From Phoronis ovalis (taxonomy: Eukaryota; Phoronida; Phoronidae): 14,137 bases of DNA. Both the position numbers and the translations under genes were made by a program. This document shows positions 9,134 through 14,137 of this stretch, piece by piece. The notes under the pieces were generated by a model. It was not told where the DNA came from. It did not search any database and saw only the letters and a list, made by a program, of their open reading frames with translations. Where the stretch lies: NCBI GenBank assembly GCA_028565635.1, contig JAOXYB010005456.1, positions 1-14,137 on the forward strand, written 5' to 3'. How positions within the stretch are numbered: the first letter of the stretch is position 1; each line of letters opens with the position of its first letter.

Positions 9134-9159
9134 AGTTTTTCTGATTTCATTTGTATTTG

Positions 9160-9696
9160 TGACAGTTTAAAGGAGACAAGTTGGAAATTATGATATACTA
9201 TATATCTAGATAAAATTGAACAAATTTGTATTTATGCATTATATTTCACAATAGCTTTAAAATACGTGCTGAACAATTTATATTGAACAAACATTATAAT
9301 TATATGATTTCTGGTGTGTTTTATATAGATATTACAACTGTTTAAATGATAAAAGATAGATAAGAAATATATTTGATGGATGTACGAGAAGTTTGGAGGC
9401 CATATATTTAATATACGTGTTTCTATTGGGGATTTATTTAATATGTGGTGTGGCATTGCTTATTACAAACAATAACATTTTACGTATTTATGATCGTTTG
9501 CAAAATCATCGGATGTTATTGAACCGTCATTGTTAATGATTTGCTGAAGAATGTATACTCCTTATACATAAGAAAGCCAATGCTTATATGACTATATGCC
9601 CTCTTCTAATATTATAATGATCCAGTGTTTAATGTCGTCACCAACTGTTTATATCTTCTCTGCTACTTCGCTATTGTGTATATTGCTTGACGCCGG
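9160..9696. other. Intergenic AT-rich sequence
   Basis: This is the left part of the gap between the two convergent genes. Open frames here are short and lack any protein-like pattern. I saw no RNA gene or repeat beyond short AT palindromes. Confidence 0.6.
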
Positions 9697-9697
9697 T

Positions 9698-9709
9698 CGC
9701 CACTAGGTG
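9698..9709 (+). promoter_or_regulatory. Perfect match to the CTCF core consensus
   Basis: The 12-mer CCACTAGGTGGC fits the CTCF core CCASYAGRKGGC at every position. It sits inside a 13-base near-palindrome (GCCAC-TAG-GTGGC) in the gap between the two convergent genes. The two bases after the core (TT) do not match the longer consensus. The consensus comes from vertebrate and insect data, and binding here is inference. Confidence 0.3.
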
Positions 9710-9746
9710 GCTTTAATTGAACCACGCTAAACTACGCCTTTTAGAG

Positions 9747-9935
9747 TTAGCGAAAGAATGGCATTACGGTGTTGGTATGCATGAGGGTAATTATGTACGG
9801 CACTTATGTGATTACACATTGAGTTCTTTTAATTATAAAGTTTATCACAATATATTGTACATACCCCCCCCCCCTTACGACTACCCGAAAGCCGTGATAT
9901 GCCTTATTGTCACCGTTAAGACATTCTTTCGCTAA
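9747..9935. mobile_element. Candidate 189-bp MITE with 25-bp terminal inverted repeats
   Basis: The left arm (9747-9771) and the reverse complement of the right arm (9911-9935) agree at 22 of 25 positions. The outer 14 bases are identical (TTAGCGAAAGAATG). The outer ends read TTA..TAA, so the element may start at GCGAAAG with a TA target duplication, as in Tc1/mariner-like elements. No transposase can fit inside, so it would be non-autonomous. The interior holds a C11 run, and its 72-codon frame lacks any known pattern. The superfamily is unknown. Confidence 0.62.
9864..9874. repeat. C11 homopolymer tract
   Basis: An uninterrupted run of eleven Cs inside the candidate MITE stands out in AT-rich sequence. 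It is a likely site of length variation and of sequencing error. Confidence 0.9.
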
Positions 9936-10936
9936 GTATAAGACTTTAAATATTCCGTATATTTATCTAATTTGCGTTAATCATTTTATCAACGTTTTTG
10001 TTCGCAAATAACCATAAGGCGTTCTAAACTATTTTTATTGTTGTTTTCTATTCAATTTAATAGTTATATTTCGCTGTCATTGCAATACGTCTTAGTAAAC
10101 TGAAAACATTCAAACACATTTGTAATATTTCCAGTTCGTATTTTTAAGTTAAAATTGTAAAAAAAAGCGGAATGATTCTAATTTCAATAGTGAAATTTCA
10201 GAATAATATAACCGTACTTTAAGATATTTCAAAATAATTTAAAATAAAATTTATATTTCTATTGAGAAAAACTGAATCCCGGTGACTATTTCAAAACGAA
10301 TTATGCTGTTCTTTTTATCCAGTCAACAAAAGTTTTTGAATACACAGAATTTATGTTAAATAATTAGGAAACTTGTCTGCTTTTTCGTGCCTCTGTTAAT
10401 CCATTGTCCATTAGAACTCGAAAAAATCGAGTATACATACAGTAGAACCATCATAGAAATAGCATGCCGCGCGTGTTTAAGAAGAAATGCAATCAGAATA
10501 ATTTGTTTTAAAGAAACGTAAATTTCTTCGTTTTAGTTAAATTTCATTCACAACACACATGTACACATCTTACAACAATAATAACACGAACACGTAACAT
10601 AATAATACAAAATAACAAAATAATTTAACTGATGCAAATCTGTCGTCGGAAACAGTTGTTTAGATAATCAAGCAGCGGAGTGATTCAAGCAGCAAACGAT
10701 AAAAAACGCTAAAATCACTGTAATGAGTTTTGTAAAAAATAACGCAAGCTGTAAAGCCTTTTGATTTAAAATATAATTTAAAATGTGATTGGACTATACA
10801 AAATTTGAATAAAAAAAGCAACATACGTAAGTGCTTGAAATTACTAACAGTTTCGCTCCATCTGTAATTTCGACTCAAGAACGCCCTGTTTAATTTTAGT
10901 TTCTTATGTTCGCTACTTGGGATATACGGGTTTCGT
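9936..10936. other. Intergenic AT-rich sequence
   Basis: No coding region or RNA gene is supported. A small hairpin, ACTCGA-AAAAA-TCGAGT, lies at 10416-10432, too short to call functional. The part nearest 10936 may include the 3' end of the peptide-precursor transcript. Confidence 0.55.
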
Positions 10937-10942
10937 TTTATT
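10937..10942 (-). terminator. Candidate polyadenylation signal of the peptide-precursor gene
   Basis: TTTATT on the plus strand is AATAAA on the minus strand. It is the first such hexamer downstream of the minus-strand stop at 11290-11292 and implies a 3' UTR of about 350 bases. An ATTAAA variant follows at 10889-10894. The choice between them is open. Confidence 0.45.
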
Positions 10943-11289
10943 TTACAAATTGTACCAATCGGTTGTAAAATTGATAACTTGACAAAAAATTCTAGATCTT
11001 CCTAAACCTATAAATTAAACTGAAAAATATAAATTGCATTGCACCAGTTAATAAATAAAAGTCGTTTTTTTTTGGTTTTAACTAATGTTTTTCAGTACAT
11101 TAAAGGCTAGCTGAAATTTCACATTTTTCACAATATTCCTGGTGGATAAGACTTAAAACTCTGACTAGAAAGAGTCGCCAAGTAATGAAACATAGTGCTA
11201 CTTGATTTAGTTTTTGAAATACTGTGTTTGAATAATTAGCTAATTGGTTATCAAATCAGTTAAAAAATATGTTCATATATAAAGGGGAA

Positions 11290-12702
11290 TTAAAACGTTT
11301 TCTTATACAGAACGCCTCTATTCCAAGGCATCCTTAAGAGTCCTATACCTCTTTTGGAATTAGGTTTGTGTAAAGGAACATTTTGTTCATCAGCATCGTT
11401 ATCTCCGCTTGACGTATACAAAACACCTTCCGTTATTGAATAGCCCTTCTTTTTGAATTCCTCTTTGACTTTGTCATCAAGAAATGTGTTCTTTTCTGGA
11501 TCAAAATCTTCACCGCTTGAGTTTATAAAGTTTTTCCCGTTTACATATCTATAATTTCCGTTTTCTATTTTCTGTGAAATGGCTTCACCGTTATTTTCTT
11601 TTCGAATAATGTTACTATTTCTCTTCAGTGGACGGCTCTTATAAAATGTTTCATCAAGTTTTTTTTGTTGCCATGGAAATTTGTTTACATAACCATATCT
11701 TTTATTAGCAATTTCATTATTTTTGCTGCCCGCTAACGGTTCTTGTTCATTGGGAAACCTCAAAACGTACCCGTATCTCTTTTCTTTATCATGATTATTA
11801 TCGCTTTGTTTCCATGGATACCGGTTAACATAGCCGTATCTTTTATTGACAATTCCTTGTGTAACTGTATCTACACCTTGTTTTCCTGACACTGGATGCC
11901 GAAATACGTAACCGTATCTTTTGCCTTTAGAATTTTGTTGCCAAGGGAATCTGTGAACATAGCCGTACCGTTTATTAGTACCGTATTCCAGGACATCATC
12001 AGCTTCTTCACCAGAAAGTTCAGAGTCTTCCTTTACGCTAAATTGTTGCCAGGGTATCTGATGTACATAACCGTAACGTTTATTTATTTCAGAAGCCCCA
12101 AAGTCGTTGTCTGCCTTTCTCATATTAAACGATGGAAACAATCGAGAGCTCAAATAATCAAGCTTCTTTACAATATCGTCCTCCTCGCCTGGTACGTTCA
12201 CGCTTTCGTGTAACCATGGTAACCTATGCAAGAAACCCAAACGATTGTCATCAAACGTTTCTGTAAAATCAGCTCTTTTACCACCTTTGTTGTTCCTATT
12301 CCAAAGATTTTTGTTATTGACATCACCATATCTTTTGCCGATGCCACTGTTTTCTATGCTTGATTGTCCACTTTGCCATGTTGGCCGTCGGTTCACGTAA
12401 CCATATCTTTTATTAATTCCGCTAAGATTGCCATCTTCTTCTTCGGTATCTGAGGATATTTCGGGTATTTCTGTCAGCCATTTTGTAACCGCGTAACATA
12501 GTTTCAACGACGAACGACTACTGCAGCACTGTTCCTCTTCAATTTCTAACAAATCTGGACACTCATTACAAACTCTCGATGCGGTGGGATCTAAGCGACA
12601 TTGACTGTAGCCTGCTATTTCCCACCCATCTTCATTTGTCGATCTATGTTTTTGCAAAGGAGCCAATTCTGCCAAATGCCAACATATTAAAAATGTAGCT
12701 AT
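11290..12702 (-). CDS. Secreted multi-copy peptide precursor (YGYV..PW prohormone), final exon, 5' partial
   Basis: The single exon codes 470 residues to a TAA stop. It opens at 12702 behind an acceptor with a good pyrimidine tract (TTTTTGTAG, AG at 12704-12703). An in-frame stop lies just upstream and no ATG precedes the mature region, so the start codon is in an earlier exon ending in phase 0. The first residues (IATFLICWHLAELA) are the hydrophobic core of a signal peptide. Next is a six-cysteine segment, C-x9-C-x2-C-x10-CC-x8-C, and an acidic spacer. Eight units then begin with KR-YG: seven YGYV and one YGDV. Relatives LGFLHRLPW and GIGLLRMPW follow the same x4-R-x-P-W frame. KR/KK sites fit prohormone convertase cleavage. 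No repeat ends in a clear Gly-KR amidation signal except ambiguous GKR sites. The family is not recognised; a neuropeptide/hormone role is inferred from architecture. Confidence 0.88.
   Translation of the reverse strand: MATFLICWHLAELAPLQKHRSTNEDGWEIAGYSQCRLDPTASRVCNECPDLLEIEEEQCCSSRSSLKLCYAVTKWLTEIPEISSDTEEEDGNLSGINKRYGYVNRRPTWQSGQSSIENSGIGKRYGDVNNKNLWNRNNKGGKRADFTETFDDNRLGFLHRLPWLHESVNVPGEEDDIVKKLDYLSSRLFPSFNMRKADNDFGASEINKRYGYVHQIPWQQFSVKEDSELSGEEADDVLEYGTNKRYGYVHRFPWQQNSKGKRYGYVFRHPVSGKQGVDTVTQGIVNKRYGYVNRYPWKQSDNNHDKEKRYGYVLRFPNEQEPLAGSKNNEIANKRYGYVNKFPWQQKKLDETFYKSRPLKRNSNIIRKENNGEAISQKIENGNYRYVNGKNFINSSGEDFDPEKNTFLDDKVKEEFKKKGYSITEGVLYTSSGDNDADEQNVPLHKPNSKRGIGLLRMPWNRGVLYKKTF
11665..12405 (-). 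repeat. Array of eight KR-YG peptide units within the prohormone exon
   Basis: Peptide starts, downward from the 5' end of the gene, are 12405 (YGYVNRRPTWQ), 12330 (YGDVNNKNLWN), 12075 (YGYVHQIPWQQ), 11967 (YGYVHRFPWQQ), 11916 (YGYVFRHPVSG), 11838 (YGYVNRYPWKQ), 11775 (YGYVLRFPNEQ) and 11697 (YGYVNKFPWQQ). Outlying relatives start at 12240 (LGFLHRLPWLH, after a single Arg) and 11349 (GIGLLRMPWNR, after KR). The unit has a fixed N-terminus, a semi-conserved [RK]-[FYI]-P-W, then a variable, often acidic tail. NKR or GKR precedes most copies. The seven exact KRYGYV blocks all use different codon combinations. Confidence 0.9.
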
Positions 12703-12704
12703 CT

Positions 12705-14137
12705 ACAAAAAGGAAGAAATTATTAACGAGTATTCATGTGTGTGGGCGTTGTTATGGGAGTATTAAAGAATAAAAAATACTCAGATATTACCATATTTCG
12801 ATTTCCATGATAGTCTTTTATCACTGCAACTTATACTCAAGTACGTTTCTATATACTCCCACATTTGTCAGCCTACGCATAATCATTAACCCCTAGCTAT
12901 ATATTTCGGACTATACTATTATTGAAAATTTGTTCCACAATTCTATCATTTCAATTTATGCTTCAATTATGCAAAACAACGGTTGCATTAACAAGAAAGC
13001 AGTTATGCGGGTGCAGAACATGCATTGTAGATAAATCTGTTCGAATTATTGGGTAATTGAGATGTTCATCCAGGTGCTTAATTCCTATATACACGAAGGC
13101 CTAATATGCATGAAAGCCTAATATATTTCACGATAGTTTGTTTAGGTTAAGTTAGATAGTCATTACGGTGCACTAAAAAATCGTTAAAATCCCTACTAAA
13201 ATGTATTCACATAAAATGCACGTTTTCCGAAACGTCAATATTTAGGATTAAGCGTTATAATTTTCTTAGACTCATACATAGAACTGATAAAATTTAATTA
13301 ATGTCTGTCATAAAGGGCACTACGAGAGAAAAAAACGAATATGTATTTGATTGACTTTACAACGATTTTATATTTCCTGGAATTATTATTTTTATTAGTT
13401 TATATCATCACTGTGCGCGATTATATGAGTATGCAGGGTCAAGCAATGACAAAAAGAATACAATTGTATACATAATTATAGTCTTTGAACGCTAGCTTTT
13501 ACTTCTGTTTCAATTCAATCGTAAGTTTCATTACCACCAAAACAATTCAGAATTTTGAAAAAGCACAATATTTAATCAGATCAGTTAGGAAAGCTGTGCT
13601 ATAACAACAAAAATATGAGTAGGATTAATTGTTCGCGTATTGCATGTGTAATCATGCAGCTTACAACATAAAACAGAGAATACATGAAACATAAGAACAA
13701 AAAAAATCATGAATTCAAATTCAATCAAAATGATCAAGAAAAAAAATTGAAATTATGTGGTACTTTATTAGAATTTTTTTTCAAAACTACAGTTATATAA
13801 TTATGTATAATTCGAATTCGATCGTATGCAATAAACCGTGAATACTGCAGAGGTATTGAAGCACTATTACTAATAAAGAGTGTCAATGAACACTTGAAAC
13901 TATAATGAGCAGACTTTTCTGATTTGAAAATGATCGAGAAGATAATGATATTTGATTTTTTTTTTAATATTATCATTAGACATATTGGCATGTACAAGTT
14001 ACTAAAATTTAGAATATTAATTAGTAATGCAAATTATTTTTTAATATTACTGTGTAATGATTTGTGTGGTGCATTTTCTGATAATAAAACTTCAATTAGG
14101 AAAAGTGACACATTGATTGTTGAAGCTGTCCTTTATC
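12705..14137. other. Upstream intron or 5' flank of the prohormone gene
   Basis: On the minus strand this precedes the acceptor of the prohormone exon, so at least the adjacent part is intron. I looked for a short ATG exon ending in a phase-0 donor and found none that fits. The sequence is AT-rich with only short spurious frames. A small direct repeat of a GCCTAATAT-containing block lies near 13095-13125. Confidence 0.55.

Noticed and set aside
9717-9935. 72-codon frame between the two genes
   Set aside because: Lies across the candidate MITE with its C11 run giving a proline run, starts at TTG, and has no protein-like pattern.
10660-10878. 72-codon minus-strand frame in the intergenic gap
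   Set aside because: AT-rich composition only; no signal peptide, domain or splice support.
11896-12213. 105-codon plus-strand frame inside the prohormone exon
   Set aside because: Antisense to the KR-YGYV repeat array, whose minus-strand coding is far better supported.
11697-12405. Opioid-like reading of the YG-starting peptides
   Set aside because: Opioid peptides need YGGF; these have YGYV and a Pro-Trp core, so the shared Tyr-Gly is not evidence.
12792-12808. Minus-strand ATG exon (M-E-I-E-I) with a GTAATA donor as first exon of the prohormone
   Set aside because: It ends in phase 2 and the prohormone exon needs phase 0; it is also acidic, unlike the start of a signal peptide.
13495-13530. 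Minus-strand ATG stretch MKLTIELKQ before a GTAAAA donor as first exon of the prohormone
   Set aside because: It begins like a signal peptide but ends in phase 2 at the only GT available, so it cannot join in frame.
13734-13997. 87-codon minus-strand frame
   Set aside because: Low-complexity AT-rich sequence (poly-Ile/Phe/Ser/Lys) without any pattern; likely chance.

Overview
The window looks like nuclear DNA of an invertebrate animal, most likely a lophotrochozoan such as a bivalve mollusc. It is AT-rich. One gene is cut into many small exons with GT..AG introns, there are AATAAA polyadenylation signals, and the two genes (a complement-control/C-type-lectin receptor and a multi-copy peptide prohormone) are typical of animals. 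The mollusc placement is an inference from gene style; no sequence search was possible.

Layout. Positions 1-937 hold no exon I can support and are upstream flank or intron. Positions 938-9075 (+) hold 14 consecutive exons, including the last one, of a large type I membrane protein. In order it has six CCP (sushi) domains, one C-type lectin domain, five more CCP domains, a short stalk, one membrane helix and a 172-residue lysine-rich cytoplasmic tail. The signal-peptide exon lies upstream and was not found. Every module boundary is a phase-1 intron, so the domains are symmetric exon cassettes. The only other phase is the phase-2 intron inside the lectin domain. A polyadenylation signal follows at 9128. 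The intergenic stretch 9160-10936 contains a perfect match to a 12-base CTCF core consensus (9698-9709). Next to it is a 189-bp element with 25-bp terminal inverted repeats (9747-9935), a likely MITE. Positions 11290-12702 (-) hold one long exon coding most of a secreted peptide precursor. It has a hydrophobic signal-peptide segment, a six-cysteine N-terminal domain, then seven exact KR-YGYV units plus divergent relatives, many continuing to Pro-Trp. Its first exon lies at higher coordinates, either in 12705-14137 or beyond the window.

The two genes are convergent and I see no functional link between them. The first is probably a cell-surface recognition or adhesion receptor. The second is a probable neuropeptide/hormone prohormone whose YGYV..PW peptide family I do not recognise, and it is the best candidate here for something undescribed.
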